A model generated the notes under the pieces. The model was not told the origin of the DNA and made no database searches. It saw nothing but the letters and a program-made list of their open reading frames with translations. A DNA stretch of 64,000 nt, taken from Stenotrophomonas lactitubi (GTDB lineage: Bacteria; Pseudomonadota; Gammaproteobacteria; Xanthomonadales; Xanthomonadaceae). Position numbers and translations under genes: made by a program. The DNA lies in contig NZ_PHQX01000001.1 in assembly GCF_002803515.1 (NCBI RefSeq), forward strand, positions 3,100,001 through 3,164,000, read 5' to 3'. How positions within the stretch are numbered: position 1 is the stretch's first letter; every line of letters begins with the position of its first letter. Shown here one piece after another: positions 52,099-60,676 of the stretch.

Positions 52099-53826
52099 TC
52101 AATCCTTGGTGACGCGGTTAATCTCGGCCAGGCTGGTCACACCTGCAGCCGCCTTCTTCAACGCCGACTGCCGCAGATCGTTCACACCGATCGCCTGCGC
52201 AGCCTCGGCAATCTGCAGCGCGTTGCCGCCGGCCAGCACGATGGTCGCGATCTCGTCGGTCATCGGCATCACCTGGTAGAGACCGGTACGGCCCTTGTAG
52301 CCCTCGGTGCATTCATCGCAGCCAACCGCTTCGTGCAGCTGGATGCCCGCATCCAGCTGCGCCTGGGTGAACCCCTCTGCCAGCAGCGCATGCGCGGGCA
52401 GGTCTGTCGGCCGCTTGCAGTTTGAACACAGGCGGCGTGCCAAGCGCTGAGCAATCACCAGCGTCACCGAGCTGGTGATGTTGTACGGCGCGATGCCCAT
52501 GTTCATCAGGCGCGCGATGGTCTGCGGCGCGTCGTTGGTATGCAGCGTGGACAGCACCATGTGACCGGTCTGTGCAGCCTTGATCGCAATTTCCGCCGTT
52601 TCCAGGTCGCGGATTTCGCCGACCATGATGATGTCCGGATCCTGTCGCAGGAACGAGCGCAGGGCTGCGGCGAAGGTCATGCCGCGCTTGTTGTTCTGCT
52701 GCACCTGGTTGACGCCCGGCAGGCGGATTTCCACCGGGTCTTCGGCGGTGGAAATGTTGCGGGTCTCGTCATTGAGGATGCCCAGCGCGGTATACAGCGA
52801 CACCGTCTTGCCCGAACCGGTCGGGCCCGTCACCAGCACCATGCCATACGGTTTGTGGATCGCTTCCAGGAACAACTTCTGCTGATCCGGCTCGTAACCC
52901 AGCTTGTCGATGCCCAGCTTGGCCGCGCTGCCATCGAGGATACGCAGCACCACCTTCTCACCGAACAGCGTCGGCAACGTGCTGACACGGAAGTCGATCT
53001 GCCGGGTCTTGGACAGGTTGAGCTTGATGCGACCATCCTGCGGCACGCGCTTTTCCGCGATATCCAGCTGCGCCATCACCTTCAGGCGCGCAGCGATGCG
53101 CTGGTTGAGCTTGGTCGGCGCGCGCGCGACCATCTTCAGCAGGCCGTCGATGCGCAGGCGCACGCGATAGTCGTCTTCGTAGGGCTCGAAGTGAATGTCC
53201 GACGCGCCCTTGCGGATCGCATCGATCAACACCTTATTGATGAACTTGACCACCGGAGTATCGTCGCCCTTGGCGTCGATGCCGCTGTCGGTGCTGGCCA
53301 TGTCATCGTCGCCACCGCCGATGTCGAGATTGGCCATGGCGTCGTCGTCGCCGCCGAGCGCATCGCCCATGGTGTCGTGGCTGGCATGCCACTGCTCCAG
53401 CGTGCGACGGATCTGGTCCTCGTCCACCAGAATCGGTTCAACCACCAGATTGGTGTGGAACTTGATCTCATCCAGCGAGTGGGTGGGGTTGCTGGTACCG
53501 ACGAACAGCTTGCCGCCGCGTTTGAACAGCGGCAGCACGTTGTGCTTGCGCAGCAGCTCCTCGCTGACCAGGCTCATCGCGTTCTGGCTGCTGTCGAACG
53601 TGGACACGTCGAACAGCGGCATGCCGAACTCGAGCGAGTTGGCGGCGGCCAACTGGGCCGCGCCGACGACCTTGTTCTGCGCAAACCACGTTGGCAACGG
53701 TTGGCGGGCCGCAGTGGCCTTGGCCATGGCGTCGCGGGCAGCGACTTCATCCATGGCACCGTCCTGTACCAGGCGGCGGGCCAGACCGGTGATGCCGACG
53801 AGGTTGGCGGTGGTAGCTGCGTTCAT
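52099..53826 (-). CDS. pilB: Type IV pilus extension ATPase PilB
   Basis: Hexameric cytoplasmic motor that drives pilus assembly, 575 residues. N-terminal MshE/T2SSE-N type domain, then the secretion ATPase core with Walker A GPTGSGKT near residue 339, Asp box and Walker B region (QDPDIIMVGEIRDLETAEIA), His box (LSTLHTNDAPQTIARL), and the four-Cys zinc site (CSNCKR and CDECTEG) near residues 460-500. A Gly/Asp-rich linker (GGGDDDMASTD) lies around 150-185. 113 bp after the second pilin, same strand. Confidence 0.96.
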   Translation of the reverse strand: MNAATTANLVGITGLARRLVQDGAMDEVAARDAMAKATAARQPLPTWFAQNKVVGAAQLAAANSLEFGMPLFDVSTFDSSQNAMSLVSEELLRKHNVLPLFKRGGKLFVGTSNPTHSLDEIKFHTNLVVEPILVDEDQIRRTLEQWHASHDTMGDALGGDDDAMANLDIGGGDDDMASTDSGIDAKGDDTPVVKFINKVLIDAIRKGASDIHFEPYEDDYRVRLRIDGLLKMVARAPTKLNQRIAARLKVMAQLDIAEKRVPQDGRIKLNLSKTRQIDFRVSTLPTLFGEKVVLRILDGSAAKLGIDKLGYEPDQQKLFLEAIHKPYGMVLVTGPTGSGKTVSLYTALGILNDETRNISTAEDPVEIRLPGVNQVQQNNKRGMTFAAALRSFLRQDPDIIMVGEIRDLETAEIAIKAAQTGHMVLSTLHTNDAPQTIARLMNMGIAPYNITSSVTLVIAQRLARRLCSNCKRPTDLPAHALLAEGFTQAQLDAGIQLHEAVGCDECTEGYKGRTGLYQVMPMTDEIATIVLAGGNALQIAEAAQAIGVNDLRQSALKKAAAGVTSLAEINRVTKD

Positions 53827-53939
53827 TGAAGTACTCCTGCTTTGAAGGCCAGACTACCGAACCTGACGACGTGTCGAAAGATCCAGATCAGCCAAGGCGT
53901 TGCTCACACTCCTGCCTGCAAAGCACAAGGAGTCAACAC

Positions 53940-54350
53940 TCACCGGCATTCCGCTGGCACGTATTTGGAGTCACCGGAAACCTGCGCACATTTCCAGCGA
54001 ACCAGGTCGCTCGGCCTGAAGGTCGGAGTCAACGTCAGTGACACGCCTCCAGCCTTGGTGGTCGTCATCATGGTAAGTACACCATTCCCCGTGCAGGTGA
54101 GGGTCTGAACGTTAACCGTCGCTGCGGGCAAATCATCCACACCCAAACAGGACGTAGAGTCCAAGGCATTGATGTTGTTTATGTTTTCAGTAACCGTCAC
54201 CTTCGCATATGACGCAAGCACCAATGCCTCCGATACCCGGGCGCGAATGGTGTAAGTCTGGTATGCAGGCAATGCTATCGCCGCAAGGATTGCGATGATT
54301 GCGACGACGATCATTAGTTCAACCAGTGTGAAACCGCGATTCCTGTTCAT
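53940..54350 (-). CDS. Type IV pilin, second copy
   Basis: Prepilin of 136 residues. Leader MNRNRG is cut by PilD before Phe ([10 protein letters not shown]), Glu5 of the mature chain is present, and the hydrophobic helix follows. A C-terminal disulfide loop is suggested by C (WKCAQ) and C (PAEC) near the end, with no tail after ECR. Closely related to the other pilin in the first ~45 residues but diverged after that. GGGGAGG precedes the start; no GG-N10-GC promoter is seen in the 93 bp upstream. May be read with the cassette upstream. Confidence 0.92.
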   Translation of the reverse strand: MNRNRGFTLVELMIVVAIIAILAAIALPAYQTYTIRARVSEALVLASYAKVTVTENINNINALDSTSCLGVDDLPAATVNVQTLTCTGNGVLTMMTTTKAGGVSLTLTPTFRPSDLVRWKCAQVSGDSKYVPAECR

Positions 54351-54443
54351 GTCGATGCACCTCCCCTAGGGCACAGTTCTATATCGGTTTGAAAAACAAA
54401 ACTTTTGGCTCCCTGCCGAATGTGAATCCAGTACTTGCAGCGA

Positions 54444-55364
54444 TTAAATCCGCTGGTGATGTTCAGCATTTCTGACCGGCATGCAGGCCCACATCTTTTT
54501 CATGACAGACTCGGCGGTCGCATCAACATCCTTGGGGTCACCCTTGAAGTACGCCACGAGCAAACGATCACTTCCGTCGGTAGCCGCAATGGCAAGCGCC
54601 CCGGGGAGACGTCCGAAGTGAGACCACTCTGGATAGCCTGGCTTGGACCAGTGCCGCCAGGCATACGCGTAGTAACTCCCATCAGGGAGTGAAATCTCGG
54701 CTGGCATGGAATGAAGAGGAAGCATTTGTTGAAACACTGCATAGGCATCCGACAGCGAGCTGCGCCACCCCCCTGCGGCGCCCAAAGGACTTCGCACAGC
54801 TGCGTCGACATGGGGAGGAAGCGGGGTTGAATCAGATTTCAACAACTCACCAAGGACGCAGTAGCCAGCATTGCTGTAGATGATCCTTTCACCAGGCGGG
54901 AATTCGGGATTCCGCCCGAGGACAACGCCTGCAGCGAATTCGCAATCCGGCTCTCCACCGGCAAACAAAGGATCGCTAGCTGCACGATCAAAACCTGCCT
55001 GATGCTGGATCAATTGCCTCAATGTAACTGCACCTGTTTCGGCATCAACTCGATGGTCCTTCACAAGCGCCGCCAACGAGGTATCCAGACTGAATTGCCC
55101 TCGCTCAACGCGGAGCCTGATCTCTTCGGCGATCAATGGCTTGGTCAAGCTCGCCATGGGCAAAACAGCGTCTCGCCCGAACGCACTCCAACTCGCGTGA
55201 GCGCGGTTAATCACGCCTCGTCGATCACCGAATACAACCTGCCCATCATGGAGCTCCTCCTGCCCAAGCGCATGCCGCATGCAACCAACTTCCGGCCGAT
55301 CGGAAGAGCAGGATGAAGCCGTCATCACTAGGAACAGCACTGCCGCTGATCTTGCGACATTCAC
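54444..55364 (-). CDS. Serine-hydrolase lipoprotein (class C beta-lactamase/DD-peptidase fold)
   Basis: 306-residue exported protein with GTG start at 55364, overlapping the stop of the upstream methyltransferase by GTGA. An N-terminal hydrophobic stretch ends in TASSC, a weak lipobox. The catalytic SxxK of the beta-lactamase/PBP-like fold is ASLTKP near residue 71; YSN at about residue 164 fits the YxN motif; a final HxG-type motif is not obvious (HFGRLPG near 250 is a candidate). Substrate unknown; could be peptidoglycan, an ester or a peptide. GC is lower than in neighbouring genes. Sits between two pilin genes. Confidence 0.78.
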   Translation of the reverse strand: MNVARSAAVLFLVMTASSCSSDRPEVGCMRHALGQEELHDGQVVFGDRRGVINRAHASWSAFGRDAVLPMASLTKPLIAEEIRLRVERGQFSLDTSLAALVKDHRVDAETGAVTLRQLIQHQAGFDRAASDPLFAGGEPDCEFAAGVVLGRNPEFPPGERIIYSNAGYCVLGELLKSDSTPLPPHVDAAVRSPLGAAGGWRSSLSDAYAVFQQMLPLHSMPAEISLPDGSYYAYAWRHWSKPGYPEWSHFGRLPGALAIAATDGSDRLLVAYFKGDPKDVDATAESVMKKMWACMPVRNAEHHQRI

Positions 55365-56551
55365 GCAAAGACCCTCAGCCTGGCGGTCAGGAACCGCCGA
55401 AGCTTGGCAACAACCCCGTTTTCACGTATCCACTCCGTGTACTGGACATACACAGGATCCTGGCGCAGATGCCGCTCTTCGGTACGGGCTCTCAGGTAAT
55501 AGATTGCGTTGACCCCGAGTAGCGCCATGCAATGCAACACCGCCTGCCCCCAACCCATAACGGGAAGGAAGGGAACGGAGATGAGCCACCAGGACAGGTT
55601 CTTCCCTAGATAGGCCGGATGCTTGCTCCATCGGTAGGGGCCCGACGTAATGATTCCTCGATGAGTCAGATTGGAGAAGCGTGGCCCGAACACGATGGTT
55701 GACCACGTGTAGATCCAGGTCAGCGCAAGGATTACACCACCCCAAGCATAGGCTGCAATGCTGCCGGCCTGCAGCCAAGCGGTCCAATCGCTGGCATGAC
55801 GATAGACTAGGATCACATCAAAAATAAGAGCGCTCAGCGGTGGGTAACAGGCTAGGGCAGAAAGCCATCCCAACCACGTTGAATCAACCGAGCGAATATG
55901 CGCATCGATGCTTCGACTGGTGGACATGTAGCCTAGCGCTCCGAACGCAGTATCAATTGCATACATGCACAGGAACGGAGCCGAGAACCAGAACATGAAG
56001 TCCGTTCCATCAAGCTGTCGTTCAAAGCCATCAAGCCAAACCAAGGCCCAGCCCAGCATCAATGGCAGGAAAACCGCCTTCACGGCCCAACCCAGAAACG
56101 CCGTGCGTTCATCGGGATCGAGGGCCTTCCGGCGAACCATTTTCCGCACTGCATTGCCTGCAAGGAGAATGCTCATGCTGATAGAAGCGGGCCGAAGGAG
56201 CGCGAGAAGAAGCCCCACTGCCGCAACCAGCAATGCCGGCAGCAACAGCACACCAACAGCTGCCCCCTTCATCCCGCCCACTGCCAGTTGGATGAGGATG
56301 CTGCAGATCATAAGTGAGCAGACGACCAGCATTCCCGGCAGCGCCTCAGAGACCAAAGGTATTGCGTAGTCCCTGCGAACGGGCCTGTACTCCAACCACC
56401 ACATCGGCACAGCTGCACCCACCAGCAGCGCAAGCAGTAGCGTCGCCGCCCCACCACCCAGCGCAAATGCCACGCCGAGTCCCAGCAAGGCCCCGGCAGC
56501 CCCTAAACAGCCTACCCGAGCACTGACAGCACTTTCCGGGCGTCCAGACAT
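55361..56551 (-). CDS. ICMT-like integral membrane methyltransferase
   Basis: 396-residue membrane protein from the ATG at 56551 (MSGRPESAVSAR), with GGGGA upstream. Eight or more hydrophobic segments. The last ~110 residues carry the isoprenylcysteine carboxyl methyltransferase/PEMT-type region: GIITSGPYRWSKHPAYLGKN with the SAM-binding HPxY, then RARTEERHLRQDPVYVQYTEW. Bacterial members methylate various small molecules, lipids or proteins; the target here is unknown. Lower GC than surroundings (30 of 60 bases in the line at 55801). Coupled to the serine-hydrolase gene. Confidence 0.75.
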   Translation of the reverse strand: MSGRPESAVSARVGCLGAAGALLGLGVAFALGGGAATLLLALLVGAAVPMWWLEYRPVRRDYAIPLVSEALPGMLVVCSLMICSILIQLAVGGMKGAAVGVLLLPALLVAAVGLLLALLRPASISMSILLAGNAVRKMVRRKALDPDERTAFLGWAVKAVFLPLMLGWALVWLDGFERQLDGTDFMFWFSAPFLCMYAIDTAFGALGYMSTSRSIDAHIRSVDSTWLGWLSALACYPPLSALIFDVILVYRHASDWTAWLQAGSIAAYAWGGVILALTWIYTWSTIVFGPRFSNLTHRGIITSGPYRWSKHPAYLGKNLSWWLISVPFLPVMGWGQAVLHCMALLGVNAIYYLRARTEERHLRQDPVYVQYTEWIRENGVVAKLRRFLTARLRVFA

Positions 56552-56584
56552 ATCCCATTCCCCAATGGTCAAATGCCGAAACAA

Positions 56585-56610
56585 AGCGGGGGGGCATTAG
56601 CCCCCCCGCT
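56585..56610 (-). terminator. G/C hairpin after the first pilin gene
   Basis: Perfect 11 bp stem AGCGGGGGGGC / GCCCCCCCGCT with a TAAT-type loop, followed on the minus strand by a T-rich stretch (TTTGTTTC). Lies between the pilin stop and the methyltransferase start; likely a terminator or attenuator giving high pilin and low cassette expression. Confidence 0.7.
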
Positions 56611-56643
56611 GTACGTCACGTGCTACACGGAGTCAGCCGTGCA

Positions 56644-57087
56644 TTAGCCACCCGTGGCCGGAGCAGCGGTACGGCATTCGGCCGGGTAGTACGCAGCCTT
56701 GCCACCGGTTGCCTTGCAGGACCACTTGGTGCCGGCAACACCGGCGCCTGCGGTCGGGGTGAAGGTCAGGGTCACGGAACCGGCCTTGGCAGTGGTAACA
56801 ACACCGATCGCGCCGGAAGCATCAGCGCAGGTGAAGGACTGAACGTTGGTGGTGGCCGGAGCGGTGGTGTCAACGCCCAGGCACGAACCGGCAGCGATGG
56901 TGCCGCCATTGTTGGCGATGTTCTCAGCGACAGTCGTCTTTGCACCCGAAGCCAGGACAGCAGCTTCGGACACGCGAGCGCGGATGGTGTAGTCCTGGTA
57001 AGCCGGCAGAGCGATGGCGGCCAGGATGGCAATGATCGCAACAACGATCATCAGTTCGATAAGGGTGAAGCCCTTCTGGTTCTTCAT
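56644..57087 (-). CDS. pilA: Type IV major pilin
   Basis: Prepilin of 147 residues. Leader MKNQKG, processed before Phe; mature [24 protein letters not shown] is the standard helix (split here: Glu5 present). Disulfide loop by C in KWSC and C in PAEC. Unlike the second pilin it ends in a short Thr/Ala/Pro/Gly tail (TAAPATGG) after the loop. Upstream has a GG-N10-GC sigma-54 promoter, fitting PilSR control, so this copy is probably the main subunit. Confidence 0.93.
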   Translation of the reverse strand: MKNQKGFTLIELMIVVAIIAILAAIALPAYQDYTIRARVSEAAVLASGAKTTVAENIANNGGTIAAGSCLGVDTTAPATTNVQSFTCADASGAIGVVTTAKAGSVTLTFTPTAGAGVAGTKWSCKATGGKAAYYPAECRTAAPATGG

Positions 57088-57185
57088 AGTGATACATCCC
57101 CAAGATAGTGGTGGTTGAGTCAGTGCGCAGGATCGATCCGGCCATCGGCCGGCTGAGCGGGTCCTACACCCTGCGGGTGGATCAA

Positions 57186-57202
57186 CGCAGGTTGCGTGCC
57201 AA
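57186..57202 (-). promoter_or_regulatory. Sigma-54 promoter of pilA
   Basis: On the minus strand TTGGCACG, 4 nt, CTGCG: perfect -24 element, GG and GC exactly 10 nt apart, one mismatch in the -12 element. About 100 bp before the pilin ATG. The sequence just upstream also pairs with the -24 element (GCGTGCC / GGCACGC). Confidence 0.75.
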
Positions 57203-57435
57203 CCCCGGCACGCCTCCCCCTGGATTTCCCCGCGCCCATGATGGCAGCAATTTCCGGGATGTGAACCCCCCGGTCATCATTCTGCGACGGACCCAGCAAT
57301 GTGACGCAGTGCGTCACCTTTGGTCGGCAACCGGCACGAATTCGCATTCTGGCCGGCTGCGGCTCTGCCAAGTCGGTGATGAACCCGCTACCATCGGCAG
57401 ATGCCCGTCTGGGGATGGCGGGCCGGGGAGCCAAC

Positions 57436-58695
57436 ATGTCTGTCAGTCGCAGTGCGATCAAAAAAGAACCCGTGGCCCGCGCCACGATAGAGTTGCAACC
57501 GTTTGTCTGGGTCGGGACGGACAAGCGTGGTGTGAAGATGAAGGGCGAGCAGTTGGCAAAAAACGCCAACCTGTTGCGCGCCGAACTACGTCGACAGGGT
57601 ATTAATCCGGGCCAGGTCAAACCCAAGCCAAAGCCGCTGTTCGGCGCAGCCGGTAAAGCCGTTGGCGCAAAGGACATCGCCTTCTTCAGTCGGCAAATGG
57701 CGACGATGATGAAATCCGGCGTGCCGATCGTGTCCGCACTGGAGATCATCGGCAGCGGGCACAAGAACCCGCGCATGAAGAAGATGGTAGATGGCATCCG
57801 CACTGACATCGAAGGCGGCTCGTCGCTGTATGAGGCCGTCAGCAAGCACCCCGTACAGTTCGATGAGCTGTACCGCAACCTGGTACGTGCGGGTGAAGGC
57901 GCGGGCGTGCTCGAGACGGTATTGGACACCGTAGCCACATATAAAGAAAACATCGAATCGTTGAAGGGCAAGATCAAGAAGGCCCTGTTCTACCCTGCGA
58001 TGGTGGTGGTGGTGGCCTTGCTGGTGAGCGCCATCATGCTGATCTTCGTGGTTCCGCAGTTCGAGGAAGTTTTCAGTGGCTTTGGTGCGGAACTGCCGGC
58101 CTTCACCCAGATGATCGTCAACCTGTCCAGGTTCATGGTGTCCTGGTGGTGGCTGATGGCCATCGTTCTGGTAGGTACGTGCGTGGCCTTGGTCATGAGC
58201 TACAAGCGCTCCCTCAAGATGCAACACACGATGGATCGCCTGATACTCAAGGTCCCGGTCATCGGCCAGATCATGAACAACAGCGCGATCGCTCGTTTTG
58301 CCCGGACTACAGCCGTGACCTTCAAGGCCGGCGTGCCGTTGGTGGAAGCGCTGGGCATTGTCGCGGGCGCCACGGGCAACAAGGTCTACGAAGAGGCCGT
58401 ACTGCGCATGCGCGACGATGTATCAGTCGGCTACCCAGTCAACATGGCCATGAAACAGCAGAACCTGTTCCCGCACATGGTCATCCAGATGACCGGCATC
58501 GGCGAAGAGGCCGGCGCCCTGGATGCCATGTTGTTCAAGGTTGCCGAGTATTATGAGCAGGAAGTCAACAATGCAGTGGATGCCCTGAGCAGCCTGCTCG
58601 AACCGATGATCATGGTCTTCATCGGCGTCGTCGTAGGCGGTATGGTCATCGGCATGTACCTGCCCATCTTCAAACTCGGCGCCGTCGTCGGCTAA
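57436..58695 (+). CDS. pilC: Type IV pilus inner-membrane platform PilC
   Basis: Polytopic platform protein of 419 residues from the ATG at 57436 (MSVSRSAIKKE), preceded by GGGGAG. Two GspF-type domains, each with membrane segments: first hydrophobic stretch around ALFYPAMVVVVALLVSAIMLIFVVPQF (about 185-210), second SWWWLMAIVLVGTCVALVM, and a last one at the C-terminus (EPMIMVFIGVVVGGMVIGMYLP). Works with PilB and pilin. Divergent from pilA; pilD follows after 8 bp. Confidence 0.96.
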   Translation: MSVSRSAIKKEPVARATIELQPFVWVGTDKRGVKMKGEQLAKNANLLRAELRRQGINPGQVKPKPKPLFGAAGKAVGAKDIAFFSRQMATMMKSGVPIVSALEIIGSGHKNPRMKKMVDGIRTDIEGGSSLYEAVSKHPVQFDELYRNLVRAGEGAGVLETVLDTVATYKENIESLKGKIKKALFYPAMVVVVALLVSAIMLIFVVPQFEEVFSGFGAELPAFTQMIVNLSRFMVSWWWLMAIVLVGTCVALVMSYKRSLKMQHTMDRLILKVPVIGQIMNNSAIARFARTTAVTFKAGVPLVEALGIVAGATGNKVYEEAVLRMRDDVSVGYPVNMAMKQQNLFPHMVIQMTGIGEEAGALDAMLFKVAEYYEQEVNNAVDALSSLLEPMIMVFIGVVVGGMVIGMYLPIFKLGAVVG

Positions 58696-58703
58696 AGGTA
58701 ACA

Positions 58704-59567
58704 ATGGCATTTCTCGACCAGCATCCCGGCCTCGGCTATCCCGCTGCGGCCGGTCTGGGACTGCTTCTGGGCAGCTTCCTGAACGTTGTCATCCTGCGCC
58801 TGCCCAAGCGGCTGGAATGGCAGTGGAAGCGCGATGCGCGCGAGGTTCTGGAAGAGCCGGACTTCTACGAGCCGCCCCCGCCGGGCATCGTGGTGGAGCC
58901 TTCGCACTGCCCGCACTGCAAGCACAAGCTGGCCTGGTACGAGAACATCCCGCTGTTCAGCTGGATGATCCAGGGCGGCAAGTGCCGCCACTGCAAGGCG
59001 CCCATCTCCATCCAGTACCCGCTGGTGGAAGCGCTGACCGCGGTGATGGTGCTGGCCTGCGTGTGGCAGTTCGGCTTCGGCTGGCAGGGCTTCGGCGCGA
59101 TCGTGCTGACCTGCTTCCTGATCGCCCTGTCCGGCATCGACCTGCGCACCCAGCTGCTACCGGATCAATTGACCCTGCCCCTGATGTGGCTGGGGTTGAT
59201 AGGCAGCATCGACAACCTGTACATGCCCGCCAAACCGGCCCTGCTCGGCGCCCTGCTGGGCTACCTGTCGCTGTGGTCGGTGTGGTGGCTGTTCAAGCAG
59301 CTGACCGGCAAGGAAGGCATGGGCCACGGCGATTTCAAGCTGCTGGCCGCGCTGGGCGCCTGGTGCGGGATGAAGGGCATCCTGCCGATCATCCTGATGT
59401 CGTCGGTGCTGGGCGCCATCATTGGCTCGATCTGGCTGTACAGCCGTGGCCGTGACCGGGCGACGCCGATCCCGTTCGGCCCTTATCTGGCGCTGGCCGG
59501 CTGGCTGTTCTTCATGTGGGGCGAGCCCCTGTTGAACCAGTATCTGGTGATGAGCGGGCTGCGCTGA
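58704..59567 (+). CDS. pilD: Prepilin peptidase/N-methyltransferase PilD
   Basis: Inner-membrane aspartic protease that cuts prepilins and methylates the new N-terminal Phe. 287 residues. The N-terminal cytoplasmic loop has the four-Cys zinc site (CPHCKHK and CRHCKAP, about residues 70-100). Catalytic Asp residues are in SGIDLRTQ and in the GHGDFKLLAA (GxGD) motif near residue 208. Between pilC and coaE, the common pilBCD-coaE order. Confidence 0.97.
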   Translation: MAFLDQHPGLGYPAAAGLGLLLGSFLNVVILRLPKRLEWQWKRDAREVLEEPDFYEPPPPGIVVEPSHCPHCKHKLAWYENIPLFSWMIQGGKCRHCKAPISIQYPLVEALTAVMVLACVWQFGFGWQGFGAIVLTCFLIALSGIDLRTQLLPDQLTLPLMWLGLIGSIDNLYMPAKPALLGALLGYLSLWSVWWLFKQLTGKEGMGHGDFKLLAALGAWCGMKGILPIILMSSVLGAIIGSIWLYSRGRDRATPIPFGPYLALAGWLFFMWGEPLLNQYLVMSGLR

Positions 59568-59578
59568 GGGGAGTCCCC

Positions 59579-60190
59579 ATGAGCCAGTATGTGGTTGGCC
59601 TGACCGGCGGCATCGCCTCGGGCAAGAGTGAGGTGACCCGGCGCTTCGAGGCGCTGGGGATTGTTGTGGCCGACGCCGATCTTGCCGCACGCGCGGTGGT
59701 GACGGTGGGCAGCCCTGCCCTGTCCCTAATTGCAGAGCGCTTCGGCGCGGACATGCTGCTGGCCGACGGCAGCCTGGACCGTGCCCGCCTGCGGGCCCAC
59801 ATCTTTGCAGACCCGGCCGAGCGGGCGGCTTTGGAAGCAATCACCCACCCGGCCATCCGCCGGTTGATGCAGCAGCAGTGCGAGCAGGCCGCCAGCCCCT
59901 ATGCGCTGGCGGCGATCCCGCTGTTGACCGAAGTGGGCGGACGAACGGCCTACCCGTGGCTGGACCGGGTGCTGCTGGTGGACGCGCCCGAGGCCGTACA
60001 GCACGCCCGACTGATGCAGCGCGACGGCATCGACGCCGCGCTGGCCGACCAGATGATCGCCGCCCAGGCCAGCCGCGCGCAGCGCTTGGCGCTGGCTGAT
60101 GACGTGGTGGTCAATGATGGCCATCCGAATGACTTGCAGGCGCAGGTGGAGCGCTTGCATGCTCGATATCTGGGGTTGGCAGTCGGGTAA
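59579..60190 (+). CDS. coaE: Dephospho-CoA kinase
   Basis: Last step of coenzyme A synthesis. 203 residues from the ATG at 59579 (MSQYVVGLTGGIASGK), with GAGGGGAG-like sequence just upstream. P-loop GGIASGKS at about 10-17, and LAAIPLLTEVGG and RVLLVDAPEAVQHARLMQRDG as typical segments. Co-transcribed with pilD (11 bp gap). Confidence 0.96.
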   Translation: MSQYVVGLTGGIASGKSEVTRRFEALGIVVADADLAARAVVTVGSPALSLIAERFGADMLLADGSLDRARLRAHIFADPAERAALEAITHPAIRRLMQQQCEQAASPYALAAIPLLTEVGGRTAYPWLDRVLLVDAPEAVQHARLMQRDGIDAALADQMIAAQASRAQRLALADDVVVNDGHPNDLQAQVERLHARYLGLAVG

Positions 60191-60222
60191 GCCGGCAGGT
60201 CTACCGGCTCCGACCGAACAGG

Positions 60223-60293
60223 CATCCACGCATGGCGTGGATCTACTTCACCAGTACCGCGCGAACAGGCATCCACGCATGGCGTGGATCTAC
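60223..60293 (-). repeat. Two direct copies of an ATCCACGC/GCGTGGAT palindrome, one giving a stop codon
   Basis: Copies at 60223-60246 and 60270-60293 inside a larger direct repeat that starts GAACAGG. On the minus strand each has a GTAG flank, and the TAG of the copy ending at 60293 is the stop codon of the small gene. Confidence 0.78.
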
Positions 60294-60676
60294 TCCAGCT
60301 GCTGGCGGGCGTAGCGGGCGAGTTCGCGGGCGGCCAGCAACAGGCCTTCCACTACGTCCGGCGGCAGTTGCTGGCCTGCACTGCCCTGCACCCGTGCCGC
60401 TTCGGCGGCGTGCAGCATCTGGATCAACGCATTGAGACCGGCCAGGGTGCGGCTGAGGCTGGCCAGGGTTACCGCTTGCGTCGGGGTGAGACCGGCGCCC
60501 TGCCGGGTCTGGCCATCGGCGTTGTCGCGGCCATCCATGCGTGCCATCAGTGCCGGCAGCAGGTCGCTGGGTTCGGCCAGCACGTCTTCGATGCGTTCGG
60601 CGATGTCGGCCGGCAGCTGGTCGGCGGATTCGCCGACCAGGCGGCGCAGGTTCGGATAGGTGGTGCGTGTAGACAT
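60290..60676 (-). CDS. Conserved hypothetical 128-residue protein
   Basis: Small, mostly helical, soluble-looking protein from the ATG at 60676 (MSTRTTYPNLRRLVGESA), with GAGGAG 9 nt upstream. No signal peptide and no domain I recognise. Sequence is rich in Ala, Leu and Arg (TPTQAVTLASLSRTLAGL; LLLAARELARYARQQLE). The long leader contains the structured element at 60753-60875. Its stop codon comes from a SMAG repeat. Function unknown. Confidence 0.7.
   Translation of the reverse strand: MSTRTTYPNLRRLVGESADQLPADIAERIEDVLAEPSDLLPALMARMDGRDNADGQTRQGAGLTPTQAVTLASLSRTLAGLNALIQMLHAAEAARVQGSAGQQLPPDVVEGLLLAARELARYARQQLE

Noticed and set aside
54351..54443. Sigma-54 promoter for the second pilin
   Set aside because: GG and GC pairs occur only at wrong spacing (11 nt), so no GG-N10-GC promoter is supported here.
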